Assembly: GCF_002091755.1 (NCBI RefSeq)
Contig: NZ_BDAI01000004.1
Coordinates: 310,001 to 374,000, forward strand
Source: Pseudomonas nitroreducens NBRC 12694
GTDB taxonomy: Bacteria > Pseudomonadota > Gammaproteobacteria > Pseudomonadales > Pseudomonadaceae
Reading direction: 5' to 3'
Length of the DNA stretch: 64,000 nucleotides
Both the position numbers and the translations under genes were made by a program. Shown here piece after piece: positions 25,548-35,021 of the stretch. Each line of letters starts with the position of its first letter. Position 1 is the stretch's first letter. The notes under the pieces were generated by a model. It was not told the DNA's origin. It did not search any database and saw nothing but the letters and a program-made list of their open reading frames with translations.

Positions 25548-27449
25548 ATGGCTACCGGTATGGAGCAATTCCTCCAGGTCTTCTTCGAGGAAACCGACGA
25601 ACACCTGGCGACCCTCGAACTCCTGCTGATCGGGCTCGACCTCGATCAGCCGGACGCCGAGACGCTCAATGGCATCTTCCGTGCGGCGCATTCGATCAAG
25701 GGCTCCAGCGGCATGTTCGGCTTCGACGACCTGACCGCCGTGACCCACGAACTGGAGACGCTGCTCGACCGCATCCGTTGCGGGCAGACTGCCCTGCACG
25801 TGGACATGATCGGCGCCTTTCTCGAAGCCCGCGACGTATTGCAGCGCCTGCTCGACGCACACCGCAGCCAGGTACCCGATCCGGACGTGCCCGTCGCCGC
25901 CACCGTGGAGCGCCTGCGCGCCTGGCTGGCAGCACCGGCTGCAGCCACCGCCGATGACCACTCCGGCCTGTTCGAAGACACCCTAGTCGCGGCAGAAGCC
26001 GGCGCCAGCGACGAGGACTTCGGCTTCTTCGACGATGCGCCCGGCACGCCCGGCGCCAGCGCAGCGGTCGCCAGCAGCGACGACGATTTCGGTTTCTTCG
26101 ACGACGCCCCCGGCGCGCCAGGCGCCAGCCCCGTCGAGCCCTACGGCATCTTCGACAAGGCACCGGGCGCCCCCGCCGCAGCTCCAGCCGCCGCCAGCGA
26201 AGCGCCGAAAGCCGCACCGACCGTGGCGAAAGCAGCCGCCGCGCCGCGCACCGACAGTGAATCCAGCTCCATCCGCGTCAGCGTCGAGAAGATCGACAGC
26301 CTGATCAACCTGGTGGGCGAGCTGGTGATCACCCAGGCCATGCTCAGCCAGCTCAGCGAAGACCTCGACCCGACGCACTTCGAGCGCCTGCAACAGGCCC
26401 TGGCGCAGCTGGAACACAACACCCGCGACCTGCAGGAATCGGTGATGTCGATCCGCATGCTGCCGATCAGCTTCATCTTCAGCCGCTTCCCGCGCTTGGT
26501 GCACGACACCTCCGCGCGCCTGGGCAAGCAGGTCGAACTGATCCTGCAGGGCGAGCACACCGAGCTGGACAAGAGCGTCATCGAAAAGCTCAGCGACCCG
26601 CTCACCCACATCGTGCGCAACAGCATCGACCACGGCATCGAAACGCCCGCCGAACGCCTGGCGGCCGGCAAGCCGGCGCAGGGCTCGGTGAAACTCGCCG
26701 CCAGCCACCAGGGCGGCAGCGTGGTGGTGGAAATCTCCGATGACGGCCGCGGTCTGTCCCGCGAACGCATCCTCGCCAAGGCCCGCGAGAAGGGCCTGCC
26801 GGTGCACGACGGGATGAGCGACGCGGACGTCTGGCAATTGATCTTCATGCCGGGGTTCTCCACCGCCGAAGCGGTCACCGAGCTATCCGGCAGGGGCGTG
26901 GGCATGGACGTGGTGCGGCGCAACATCCAGGCCATGGGCGGGCGGATCGACATCGACTCCGCGCCCGGCATGGGAACCCGCATGAGCATCCGTCTGCCGC
27001 TGACCCTGGCCATCCTCGATGGTCTGATCGTCGCGGTGGAGCAGGTCAACTACGTGGTACCGCTGACCTACATCGTCGAATCGCTGCAGGCCCGCGCCGA
27101 CGATGTGCGCGGCCTCGCCGGCGAGGAGTCGACGGTGATCCGCGTGCGCGGCGAATACCTGCCGCTGTTCTCCCTCAACCAGTTGCTGCGCATCGGCGCC
27201 GAGCCCATGCCGGCGGAGCAGGGGATCGTGGTGATCCTCGAATCCGAGGGCAAGAGCTTTGCCCTGCAGGTGGACGAACTGGTCGGCCAGCAGCAGGTGG
27301 TGATCAAGAGCCTGGAACAGAACTTCCGACGGATCGACGGGATCGCCGGCGCCACCATCATGGGTGACGGCAGCGTCGCCCTGATCCTCGATGTCGATGC
27401 CCTGCCACGTCTGGCGGCACAAGGAGAGCCCACCCATGAGCGCAGCTGA
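25548..27449 (+). CDS. cheA: Chemotaxis histidine kinase CheA (che2)
   Basis: This 633-residue CheA has a P1 HPt domain with the phospho-acceptor His48 in RAAHSIKGSS. A linker holds repeats of DFGFFDDAPG (about residues 152-190). The P3 dimerisation helix pair starts near 245 (KIDSLINLVGELVI). The P4 kinase contains the N-box HIVRNSIDHGIE and the G boxes SDDGRGLSR and LSGRGVGMDVV. The P5 CheW-like domain follows. A usual P2 response-regulator-binding domain is not visible; the repeat-bearing linker occupies its place. The cheW start lies inside this gene by 14 bp. Confidence 0.96.
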   Translation: MATGMEQFLQVFFEETDEHLATLELLLIGLDLDQPDAETLNGIFRAAHSIKGSSGMFGFDDLTAVTHELETLLDRIRCGQTALHVDMIGAFLEARDVLQRLLDAHRSQVPDPDVPVAATVERLRAWLAAPAAATADDHSGLFEDTLVAAEAGASDEDFGFFDDAPGTPGASAAVASSDDDFGFFDDAPGAPGASPVEPYGIFDKAPGAPAAAPAAASEAPKAAPTVAKAAAAPRTDSESSSIRVSVEKIDSLINLVGELVITQAMLSQLSEDLDPTHFERLQQALAQLEHNTRDLQESVMSIRMLPISFIFSRFPRLVHDTSARLGKQVELILQGEHTELDKSVIEKLSDPLTHIVRNSIDHGIETPAERLAAGKPAQGSVKLAASHQGGSVVVEISDDGRGLSRERILAKAREKGLPVHDGMSDADVWQLIFMPGFSTAEAVTELSGRGVGMDVVRRNIQAMGGRIDIDSAPGMGTRMSIRLPLTLAILDGLIVAVEQVNYVVPLTYIVESLQARADDVRGLAGEESTVIRVRGEYLPLFSLNQLLRIGAEPMPAEQGIVVILESEGKSFALQVDELVGQQQVVIKSLEQNFRRIDGIAGATIMGDGSVALILDVDALPRLAAQGEPTHERS

Positions 27450-27921
27450 AGCCAGCGCAGCAAGCAGCCCGGTGCAGGAGTACCTGACCTTCACCCTGGG
27501 CCGCGAGGAATACGCCATCGATATCCTGCGGGTGCAGGAGATCCGTGGCTACGACCAGGTCACGGCGATCGCCAACGCCCCCGCCTTCATCAAGGGCGTG
27601 ATCAACCTGCGCGGCGCCATCGTTCCCATCGTCGACCTGCGCATCAAGTTCAACCTGGCCGACATCAGCTACGACCAGTTCACCGTGGTGATCATCCTCA
27701 ACGTCGGCCGGCGCATCGTTGGCGCGGTGGTGGATTCGGTCTCCGACGTGATCGCCCTGGCCGGCGAGGAAATCAAGCCGCGCCCGGAATTCGCCGCCAG
27801 CTTCGACACCGAGTACCTGCTGGGCCTGGCCACCGCGGGTGAGCGGATGCTCATCCTGGTGGACATCGAAAAACTCATGACCAGCCGTGAGATGGCGCTG
27901 GTCGACGAAACCGCCGCCTGA
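27436..27921 (+). CDS. cheW: Chemotaxis coupling protein CheW (che2)
   Basis: CheW links receptors to CheA. The 161-residue protein has the CheW fold with EYAIDILRVQEIRGY, IKGVINLRGAIVPIVDLR and GAVVDSVSDVIAL. AAGGAG lies 9 bases before the ATG at 27436 and supports it over an earlier in-frame ATG. It overlaps the end of cheA by 14 bp, so the two are translationally coupled. Confidence 0.96.
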   Translation: MSAAEASAASSPVQEYLTFTLGREEYAIDILRVQEIRGYDQVTAIANAPAFIKGVINLRGAIVPIVDLRIKFNLADISYDQFTVVIILNVGRRIVGAVVDSVSDVIALAGEEIKPRPEFAASFDTEYLLGLATAGERMLILVDIEKLMTSREMALVDETAA

Positions 27922-27942
27922 TCGCGACCGAGGACAAACAAC

Positions 27943-29967
27943 ATGGGTCTGTTCAACGCACACGCCGTGGCGCAGCAACGCGCCGACCGCATCACCGCCA
28001 TCCTCCACAGCCTGGTCGACGGCAACCTCGACGTCGCCATCGGCGAAGCCCCGGCCGCCGGCTACGAGCGCCTGTACGACGGGCTGCGCAATGTCCAGCG
28101 CAGCCTGCGCGAGCAGCGCACTGAACTGGCCCAGGCCGAAGCCCTGGAGGCCGGGCTGGTGGAGATGACGCGCCAGCACGAGCTGGGCTGGATCGACGAG
28201 GTGATCCCGGTGGACAAGTTCGCCGGCCGCCCGGCGCGCATCGCCAAGGGCATCAACGACCTGGTCGCCGCGCACATCGCGGTGAAGATGAAGGTGGTTG
28301 CTACCGTGACCGCCTACGGCAAGGGTGACTACTCGGTGGAGATGGACCGCCTGCCGGGCAAGAAAGCCATCATCACCGAGGCCATTGACGGCGTGCGCGA
28401 CAGCCTCAAGGCCAACGCCGATGCCGCCGAGTACAACGCGCGGATCAAGAGTGCGCTGGATAACGTCTCGGCCAACGTGATGATCGCCAACAACGATCTC
28501 GACATCATCTACATGAACCGCACCGTCACCGAGATGCTCGGCAATGCCGAGGCCGACATCCGCAAGCAACTGCCGAACTTCAACGCCAGCCGCCTGATGG
28601 GCGCGAACATCGACATGTTCCACAAGAACCCGGCGCACCAGCGCGGCATGCTCGCGCACCTCACCGCGCGGCATAAGGCCGAGCTGAGCCTGGGCGGCCG
28701 CCGCTTCGCCCTGGACGTGGTGCCGGTGTTCAACGATGCCGGCGAGCGCCTGGGTTCGGCCGTGCAGTGGACCGACCGCACCGAGGAGTTCCGCGCCGAG
28801 CAGGAAGTCTCGCAACTGGTGGATGCCGCCGTCGCTGGCGACTTCAGCAAGCGCATCGAGGCCTCCAACAAAGAGGGCTTCTTCCTGAAGATCGCCACCG
28901 GCCTGAACAGCCTGGTGGACACCGCCGACAAGGGCCTGCGCGATGTCACCCGGGTGCTCGGCGCCCTGGCCCAGGGCGACCTGACCCAGCGCATCGACGC
29001 CGACTACCAGGGCACCTTCGGCGAGCTGAAGGACTACGCCAACGAGACCGCGCAGAGCCTGTCGCGCATGCTCGGGCAGATTCGCGAAGCCGCCGACACC
29101 ATCCACACCGCCGCCAGCGAGATCGCCAGCGGCAACGCCGAGCTGTCCACCCGCACCGAGCAGCAGGCTTCCAGCCTGGAAGAAACCGCCTCGAGCATGG
29201 AAGAACTGACCAGCACGGTGAAGCTCAACGCCGAGAACGCGCGCCAGGCCAATTCGCTGGCGGTGAACGCTTCCGAAGTCGCCACCGAGGGCGGCAGCGT
29301 GGTGCAGAAGGTGGTGGGCACCATGTCGGCCATCAACGACTCGGCGCGCAAGATCGCCGACATCATCGGGGTGATCGACGGCATCGCCTTCCAGACCAAC
29401 ATCCTCGCGCTCAACGCCGCGGTGGAAGCCGCCCGCGCCGGCGAGCAGGGCCGCGGCTTCGCCGTGGTGGCCGGTGAAGTGCGCACCCTGGCGCAGCGCT
29501 CCGCCGCCGCCGCCAAGGAGATCAAGACGCTGATCAACGACTCGGTGGACAAGGTCGAGAGCGGCAACACCCTGGTCGCCCAGGCCGGCCAGACCATGAG
29601 CGACATCGTGGTGGCGATCAAGCGCGTCACCGACATCATGGCCGAGATCGCCGCCGCCAGCGCTGAGCAGAGCAGCGGCATCGAGGAGGTGAACGGCGCC
29701 GTGTCGCAGATGGACGAAATGACCCAGCAGAACGCTGCGCTGGTGGAAGAAGCCGCCGCCTCGGCCGAGGCCCTGCAGGAGCAGGCCGGCATGCTCAACC
29801 AGCAGGTCGGGGTGTTCAAGCTCGAATCCATCGCGGCCACCGTGGTGCCGCTGGCCTCCGCCCGCCCGGCCCGCGCCGAGCCGGTGGCGCACGCCTCGCG
29901 CGCCGCTCGCGGCGTGGCCAAGGCGGTACGCGCCAAGGGCAAGGAAGACGACTGGGAAGAGTTCTGA
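27943..29967 (+). CDS. aer2: Aer2/McpB-like soluble PAS-heme chemoreceptor
   Basis: This 674-residue receptor has no transmembrane segment. Poly-HAMP segments lie at about 1-160, a PAS domain at about 170-285, two further HAMPs, then the signalling domain with tip FQTNILALNAAVEAARAGEQ. The PAS domain keeps His227 (FHKNPAH) and Trp276 (AVQWTDRTEE). With a constant offset of seven these line up with the heme ligand His234 and oxygen-contact Trp283 reported for P. aeruginosa Aer2. The C-terminus ends in DWEEF, the tether bound by the che2 CheR. It is therefore predicted to sense oxygen or a related diatomic gas and signal through this CheA. Confidence 0.94.
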   Translation: MGLFNAHAVAQQRADRITAILHSLVDGNLDVAIGEAPAAGYERLYDGLRNVQRSLREQRTELAQAEALEAGLVEMTRQHELGWIDEVIPVDKFAGRPARIAKGINDLVAAHIAVKMKVVATVTAYGKGDYSVEMDRLPGKKAIITEAIDGVRDSLKANADAAEYNARIKSALDNVSANVMIANNDLDIIYMNRTVTEMLGNAEADIRKQLPNFNASRLMGANIDMFHKNPAHQRGMLAHLTARHKAELSLGGRRFALDVVPVFNDAGERLGSAVQWTDRTEEFRAEQEVSQLVDAAVAGDFSKRIEASNKEGFFLKIATGLNSLVDTADKGLRDVTRVLGALAQGDLTQRIDADYQGTFGELKDYANETAQSLSRMLGQIREAADTIHTAASEIASGNAELSTRTEQQASSLEETASSMEELTSTVKLNAENARQANSLAVNASEVATEGGSVVQKVVGTMSAINDSARKIADIIGVIDGIAFQTNILALNAAVEAARAGEQGRGFAVVAGEVRTLAQRSAAAAKEIKTLINDSVDKVESGNTLVAQAGQTMSDIVVAIKRVTDIMAEIAAASAEQSSGIEEVNGAVSQMDEMTQQNAALVEEAAASAEALQEQAGMLNQQVGVFKLESIAATVVPLASARPARAEPVAHASRAARGVAKAVRAKGKEDDWEEF

Positions 29968-30072
29968 TCGGGCGGGGCTGAAGGATGGCGGCGGCCGGAG
30001 CAATGGGAGGGTCGGCTGCCGCGCGCGGGCCAGGGATGGTCAGGCGATGGTTGCTGGTGTGGGTGCCAAAAG

Positions 30073-30191
30073 CCCCTCACCCTAACCCTCTCCCAAAGGG
30101 AGAGGGGACTGATAGGCATGGCTGGAAGTACCGCGACACCCGGACACACCGAACGGCCCCCTCTCCCCCTGGGAGAGGGCTGGGGTGAGGG
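30073..30191. repeat. Paired REP-like element inside the che2 operon
   Basis: CCCCTCACCCTAACCCTCTC with an AAAGGG-centred stem, a spacer, then CCCCCTCTCCC..GGGAGAGGG and GGGGTGAGGG. It is the same family as 23309-23427. It fills the middle of the 358-bp aer2-cheR gap, where nothing else is evident apart from a GGCGCATAACGCC-type dyad near 30232. Confidence 0.8.
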
Positions 30192-30325
30192 AAACGTCCA
30201 GCACAGAACCTTCCCGATCCAACGAAGTAGGGCGCATAACGCCAAAGGCGTTATCCGCCATCGCGGCCAATCACCCATTCCGGGTCATGCGCCTCGGCAA
30301 TCCGTCCACGCAGTGAGACCCACCA

Positions 30326-31168
30326 ATGCCCATCCACCTGCCCGCCCCCGAGCACGAATTCCACTACACCCGCCGGGACTTCCAACAGGTGCGTGAGCGC
30401 CTCTACCAGCACGCCGGCATCAGCCTCTCGGAGAACAAGCAGCAGCTGGTCTACAGCCGCCTCTCGCGGCGGCTGCGCAGCCTGCGCCTGGGCAGCTTCG
30501 CCGAGTACTTCGCCTACCTGGAAAGCCATGAGGAAGAGTGGCAGCAGTTCGTTAACGCACTGACCACCAACCTCACCGCCTTCTTCCGCGAGAAGCATCA
30601 TTTCGACCACCTGGGGCGCTTCGCCGCCGAGCAGCTGGGCGACCACCAGCCGCTGCGCTTCTGGTCCACCGCCTCGAGCACCGGCGAGGAGCCCTACTCC
30701 ATGGCCATGACCCTGGTGGACGCACTGGGCAGCTTCGCCCCGCCCATCGAGCTGATCGCCTCGGACATCGATACCGGCGTACTCGGCCAGGCGCGCCAGG
30801 GCATCTATCCGCTGGAGCGCATCGAGGCGCTGAGTCCCGCGCAGAAAAAGCGCTTCTTCCTCCGCGGCACAGGCGGCAACGCCGGCAAGGCGCGGGTGGT
30901 GCGCGAGCTGCGGCAGATGATCGATTACCGGCAGATCAATCTGCTGGACCGCGACTGGGGTATCCCCGGCAACCTGGACGCAATCTTCTGCCGCAACGTG
31001 ATGATCTATTTCGACAAGCCGACCCAGACCCGCCTGCTCGAACGCATGGTGCGCCTGCTGCGGCCGGGCGGGCTGTTCTTCGCCGGGCACTCGGAAAACT
31101 TCGTCCACGCCAGCCACCTGGTCCGTTCGGTAGGGCGCACAACCTACCAGGCGGTGGGGAGCCATTGA
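30326..31168 (+). CDS. cheR: Chemoreceptor methyltransferase CheR (che2)
   Basis: This 280-residue SAM-dependent methyltransferase methylates receptor glutamates. The N-terminal helical domain contains SRLSRRLRSLRLGSF. The catalytic domain has RFWSTASSTGEEPYSMAM (SAM loop), IASDIDTGVL and FCRNVMIYF, all standard CheR motifs. In the P. aeruginosa che2 system the cognate CheR docks specifically to the WEEF tail of Aer2, which is present here. The stop overlaps the cheD start (TGATG). Confidence 0.95.
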   Translation: MPIHLPAPEHEFHYTRRDFQQVRERLYQHAGISLSENKQQLVYSRLSRRLRSLRLGSFAEYFAYLESHEEEWQQFVNALTTNLTAFFREKHHFDHLGRFAAEQLGDHQPLRFWSTASSTGEEPYSMAMTLVDALGSFAPPIELIASDIDTGVLGQARQGIYPLERIEALSPAQKKRFFLRGTGGNAGKARVVRELRQMIDYRQINLLDRDWGIPGNLDAIFCRNVMIYFDKPTQTRLLERMVRLLRPGGLFFAGHSENFVHASHLVRSVGRTTYQAVGSH

Positions 31169-31761
31169 TGGGCGCCGCCCTCGACCAACCCAATCGCTAC
31201 TACGACCCGCGCTTCGGCATGGAAGCGGTGAAGCTGCTGCCCGGCGAGTGCTACGTCACCGCCGAGCCGCTGATGCTGGTCACCGTGCTCGGCTCCTGTG
31301 TCTCGGTCTGCCTGCGCGACCGCAGCAGCGGGCTGGGCGGCATGAACCACTTCATGCTGCCCGGCGACACCGGCGTGCAGGGCCTGCTGTCCAACTCCGG
31401 GCGCTACGGCGTGCACGCCATGGACCTGCTGATCAACGGCCTGATGCGTCGCGGCGGCCAGCGCCGGCACTTCGAGGCCAAGGTGTTCGGCGGTGGCTCG
31501 GTGTTGAAGAATCTCAGTGCCGACGTCGGCCAGCGCAACGTCGAATTCGTCCTCGACTACCTGGACAACGAAGGCATCCCGCTGGCCGCCCAGGACTTGC
31601 TCGACGTGCACCCGCGCAAGGTCTACTTCTTTCCCGGCAGCGGCCGGGTGCTGGTGCGCAAGCTGCGCACCCTGGCCAACGATACGGTGCTGCAACGCGA
31701 GCGGCAGTACTGCCAGCAACTGTCCCGCCGGGAGCGCGGCGGGAGCATTGATCTGTTCTGA
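31168..31761 (+). CDS. cheD: Chemoreceptor glutamine deamidase CheD
   Basis: This 197-residue protein converts specific receptor glutamines to glutamates. The catalytic Cys sits in TVLGSCVSVCLRD and the His in GGMNHFMLPG, with VFGGGSVL after, as in the CheD fold. The ATG at 31168 overlaps the cheR TGA; an in-frame TTG one codon earlier is less likely. The C-terminus is longer than the minimal domain, ending in an Arg-rich segment. Confidence 0.94.
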   Translation: MGAALDQPNRYYDPRFGMEAVKLLPGECYVTAEPLMLVTVLGSCVSVCLRDRSSGLGGMNHFMLPGDTGVQGLLSNSGRYGVHAMDLLINGLMRRGGQRRHFEAKVFGGGSVLKNLSADVGQRNVEFVLDYLDNEGIPLAAQDLLDVHPRKVYFFPGSGRVLVRKLRTLANDTVLQRERQYCQQLSRRERGGSIDLF

Positions 31762-31776
31762 ACGGAGGGACGCCCG

Positions 31777-32832
31777 ATGACCGTCAAGGTGCTGATCGTC
31801 GACGACTCGGCGCTGATTCGCAGCCTGCTCAAGGACATCATCCAGAACGACCCGGAACTGCAGTTGGTGGGCGCCGCGCCCGACGCCTTCGTTGCCCGCG
31901 ACCTGATCAAGCAGCACGCGCCGGACGTCATCACCCTCGACGTGGAAATGCCGCGCATGGACGGCCTGACTTTCCTCGACAAGCTGATGAAAGGCCGACC
32001 GACGCCGGTGCTGATGATCTCCTCGCTGACCGAGAAGGGTTCCGAAGCCACCCTGCGCGCCCTGGAGTTGGGCGCCATCGACTTCATCGCCAAGCCGCGC
32101 CTGGGCATCGCCGAAGGCATGCAGGCCTATGCCGAGGAAATCTGCGCCAAGCTCAAGGCCGCCGCCCGCGCCCGGCTGCCCCGCGCCCGCCCCGCCACCG
32201 TCGCGGGTGCACCGGCAACGAGCAGCGCGCCGCTGCTGAGCACCGAGAAGATTTTTGCCATCGGCGCCTCCACCGGCGGTACCGAGGCCATCAAGGAAGT
32301 CCTGCTCGGCTTGCCGCCGGACTGCCCCGGCACCGTCGTGACCCTGCACATGCCACCAGGCTTCACCAAGTCCTACGCCGAGCGACTGGACCGTCAGACG
32401 CGCTTGTCCGTGCGCGAGGCCCGCGATGGCGACCGCATCCTCCCCGGCCACGTGCTGCTCGCCCCTGGCGATTACCACATGGAAGTGCAGCGCAGCGGTG
32501 CCAACTACGTGGTGCGCCTGCACCGCGAGGCGGCGGTGAACGGCCACCGGCCGGCGGTGGATGTAATGTTCAATTCCCTCGCCCGCTGTGCCGGGCGCAA
32601 CCTCATCGCTGCCCTGCTCACCGGCATGGGCAAGGATGGGGCCCGCGGCTTGCAGGCGATCCGCCAAGCCGGCGGCCACACCGTCGCCCAGGACGAGGCC
32701 ACCTGCGTGGTCTACGGCATGCCCCGCGAGGCAGTGGAGCTGGGCGCCGCCAAGGAAGTCCTGCCGCTGGAGCGCATCGCCGGGTCTCTCCTACAACAGA
32801 CGCGACAGAGCGGAAGTGGGAACCGCGTCTAG
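31777..32832 (+). CDS. cheB: Receptor methylesterase/response regulator CheB (che2)
   Basis: This 351-residue protein has an N-terminal receiver domain with the phospho-Asp in TLDVEMPRMDG. The C-terminal methylesterase has the catalytic Ser in GASTGGTEAI, His in LHMPPGFTKSYAERL and Asp in GMGKDGARGL. The linker is Ala/Arg/Pro-rich. It removes methyl groups added by CheR after activation by CheA. It is the last gene of the che2 block; a 190-bp gap before siaA may hold a separate promoter. Confidence 0.96.
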   Translation: MTVKVLIVDDSALIRSLLKDIIQNDPELQLVGAAPDAFVARDLIKQHAPDVITLDVEMPRMDGLTFLDKLMKGRPTPVLMISSLTEKGSEATLRALELGAIDFIAKPRLGIAEGMQAYAEEICAKLKAAARARLPRARPATVAGAPATSSAPLLSTEKIFAIGASTGGTEAIKEVLLGLPPDCPGTVVTLHMPPGFTKSYAERLDRQTRLSVREARDGDRILPGHVLLAPGDYHMEVQRSGANYVVRLHREAAVNGHRPAVDVMFNSLARCAGRNLIAALLTGMGKDGARGLQAIRQAGGHTVAQDEATCVVYGMPREAVELGAAKEVLPLERIAGSLLQQTRQSGSGNRV

Positions 32833-33022
32833 TTATGAGGGAATCATCCGGTACAGCTGCGCGACTTTTCACACAGGGTCTAGACTCGGGCCAATTGACC
32901 GGCGCCAATTATATGGCGATCCGATATCAATTTGGTTTGATTGTGCCCGTATACAAAATGCACAATTGAGCTTTCGCCAAAAGACCGGCACACGGCGGGC
33001 GACACGGGGATATGAGATAGCC

Positions 33023-35011
33023 ATGGCGGCAAGATGGGGGTTGCGCGGCAAATCGGTGGTGGCATTGCTCATCGCCTGTCTCCTGGCGCTGGTACCGGCG
33101 GTGATGCTGGGCTGGAAGGCCATGGAAGACATCCGCACGCATTTCGGCCTCGCCTTCGCGAGAAACTTCACGCTGCTCAACCAGCAGAAGATCATCGCAC
33201 CGGTAATCCGCGAACTGGCGCTGTCGCGGCGCCTGGCCGAATCGGTGGTGACCCAGGACTGGCTGCTGGCCGAAAACGACCCGGCGCGCCGCTCGCTGTT
33301 CTTCCGCGAGGCCGAAGGCTTCCGCGCCGACCAGCACAACTATTCCTATTTCGTCGTGGTGGACTCCTCGCGCCACTACTACTTCAACGACTCCAGCTCG
33401 CCGCTCTCCAACTCCCCGCGCTACACCCTGAGCGACACCGACCCGCAGGACCGCTGGTACTTCGATACCCTCGCCCGCGACGAGACCTACAACATCAACG
33501 TCAACTACGACGCCAAGCTGAAGGTCACCAAGGTCTGGTTCAACATGGTCGTACGCGCCGGCAACGAGAAGGTCGGCCTGGCCGGTGGCGGCCTGGACCT
33601 TACCGAATTCCTCGACCAGTTCATCTCCCGCCGCGAGGCCGGGGTAACACCCATGATCGTCGACCCGGACGGCGCCATCCAGGCGCACCCGGACACCAGG
33701 CTGATCGCCTATTCCTCCGGCTCCAGTGGCCAGGCCAAGCACCACGTGTTCGACCTGCTGGGCAATGACCAGGAGCGCACCGCCCTGCGCCAGACCCTGC
33801 GCCAGGCCGAGGCCAACCCCGGCGAAGTGGAAACCATGTGGGGCACCATCGACGGCAAGGAACAGCTGATCGCCACCGCCTACATCCCGCAGCTGCGCTG
33901 GCACGTGCTCAGCGCCATCGACCTGCACGCCGCCCAGGTGCTCGACAGCCGCTGGATCTGGCCGCTGGTGGGCACCCTCGCCGGGTTGCTGGCGATCCTG
34001 CTGATCGGCTTCGCCTACACCGTCGACCTGCTGGTGCTGCGCCCGCTGCGCGGCCTCAAGCAGTCGGCCAAGGCGATTGCCGCCGGGCAGTACGACAGCC
34101 CGCTGCCGCGCACCCGCCCGGACGAGATCGGCGAGCTTTCCAGCGCCTTCGCCAGCATGGCCGACCAGGTCCGCCGGCACACCGAGGAGCTGGAAGACAA
34201 GGTCCAGCAGCGCACCCAGGCGCTGGAAAAGGCTAACCGCGAGATGGCCGCCGCACAGAAGAAGATCGGCGACTCCATCGACTACGCCAGCCTGATCCAG
34301 CGCGCCATCCTCCCCGATCGCCAGCTGAAGGCGTCCCTGGGCGAGCACCACTTCGTCCTGTGGAAGCCGCGCGACGTGGTCGGTGGCGACTTCTACATCT
34401 ATCGCGAAGGCCCAGTGGACAGCCTGATCGGCGTGGTGGACTGCGCTGGCCACGGCGTGCCCGGCGCGCTGATGACCATGCTCGCCCTGGCCGCCATCGA
34501 CCACGCCATCGACAGCGTAAAGAGCCACGACCCGGCCGCCATCCTGCATGAAACCGACCACGTGATGCGCGGCATGCTCGGGCAGGAGGAGTTCACTCAC
34601 TCGCTGGCCACCAACATGGACGCAGGCCTGGTGCGTGTCGACCACCAGAGCAAACTGCTGCATTTCTCCGGGGCGAAGATTTCCCTGTTCGCCAGCGACG
34701 GCAACGACGTGCGCGAATACAAGGGCGCGCGCCGAGCCATCGGCGACAAGCGCCAGGGCGACTATCAGGACGTGGAAATCCCGATGGAAGCCGGCTGGAC
34801 CTATTACCTGTGCACCGACGGCTTCCTCGACCAGGCCGGCGGCGAGCACGGCTTCGGCTTCGGCAACAGCCGCTTCGCCGCCCTGCTGCGCAACCACGCC
34901 CGCCGACCATTGGCAGAGCAGGCCGACGTATTCGCCGCTACCCTCGCCCAGTATCAAGGCGAGCAGCCGCAGCGCGACGACATCACCATTCTCTCTTTCC
35001 GCTTCGACTAG
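33023..35011 (+). CDS. siaA: SiaA: membrane PP2C-like phosphatase with Cache sensor
   Basis: This 662-residue inner-membrane protein has TM1 at about 10-30 and a periplasmic Cache domain with DRWYFDTL, GLAGGGLDL and IQAHPD. TM2 is at about 310-335, followed by HAMP and a cytoplasmic PPM/PP2C-type phosphatase. The phosphatase metal ligands are visible in DVVGGDFY (about 451), VVDCAGHGVPGA (about 473) and the late DDITIL. SiaA dephosphorylates SiaC and is required for SDS-induced aggregation and biofilm responses in P. aeruginosa. The ATG at 33023 is used because the region upstream overlaps cheB in another frame. siaB follows after 10 bp. Confidence 0.94.
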   Translation: MAARWGLRGKSVVALLIACLLALVPAVMLGWKAMEDIRTHFGLAFARNFTLLNQQKIIAPVIRELALSRRLAESVVTQDWLLAENDPARRSLFFREAEGFRADQHNYSYFVVVDSSRHYYFNDSSSPLSNSPRYTLSDTDPQDRWYFDTLARDETYNINVNYDAKLKVTKVWFNMVVRAGNEKVGLAGGGLDLTEFLDQFISRREAGVTPMIVDPDGAIQAHPDTRLIAYSSGSSGQAKHHVFDLLGNDQERTALRQTLRQAEANPGEVETMWGTIDGKEQLIATAYIPQLRWHVLSAIDLHAAQVLDSRWIWPLVGTLAGLLAILLIGFAYTVDLLVLRPLRGLKQSAKAIAAGQYDSPLPRTRPDEIGELSSAFASMADQVRRHTEELEDKVQQRTQALEKANREMAAAQKKIGDSIDYASLIQRAILPDRQLKASLGEHHFVLWKPRDVVGGDFYIYREGPVDSLIGVVDCAGHGVPGALMTMLALAAIDHAIDSVKSHDPAAILHETDHVMRGMLGQEEFTHSLATNMDAGLVRVDHQSKLLHFSGAKISLFASDGNDVREYKGARRAIGDKRQGDYQDVEIPMEAGWTYYLCTDGFLDQAGGEHGFGFGNSRFAALLRNHARRPLAEQADVFAATLAQYQGEQPQRDDITILSFRFD

Positions 35012-35021
35012 GGGTTAATCC

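Noticed and set aside
27358..30003. Long antisense open frame (881 codons) opposite cheW and aer2
   Set aside because: It mirrors the codon structure of high-GC genes on the other strand; its translation is His/Gly/Val-rich, has no domain and no ribosome site.
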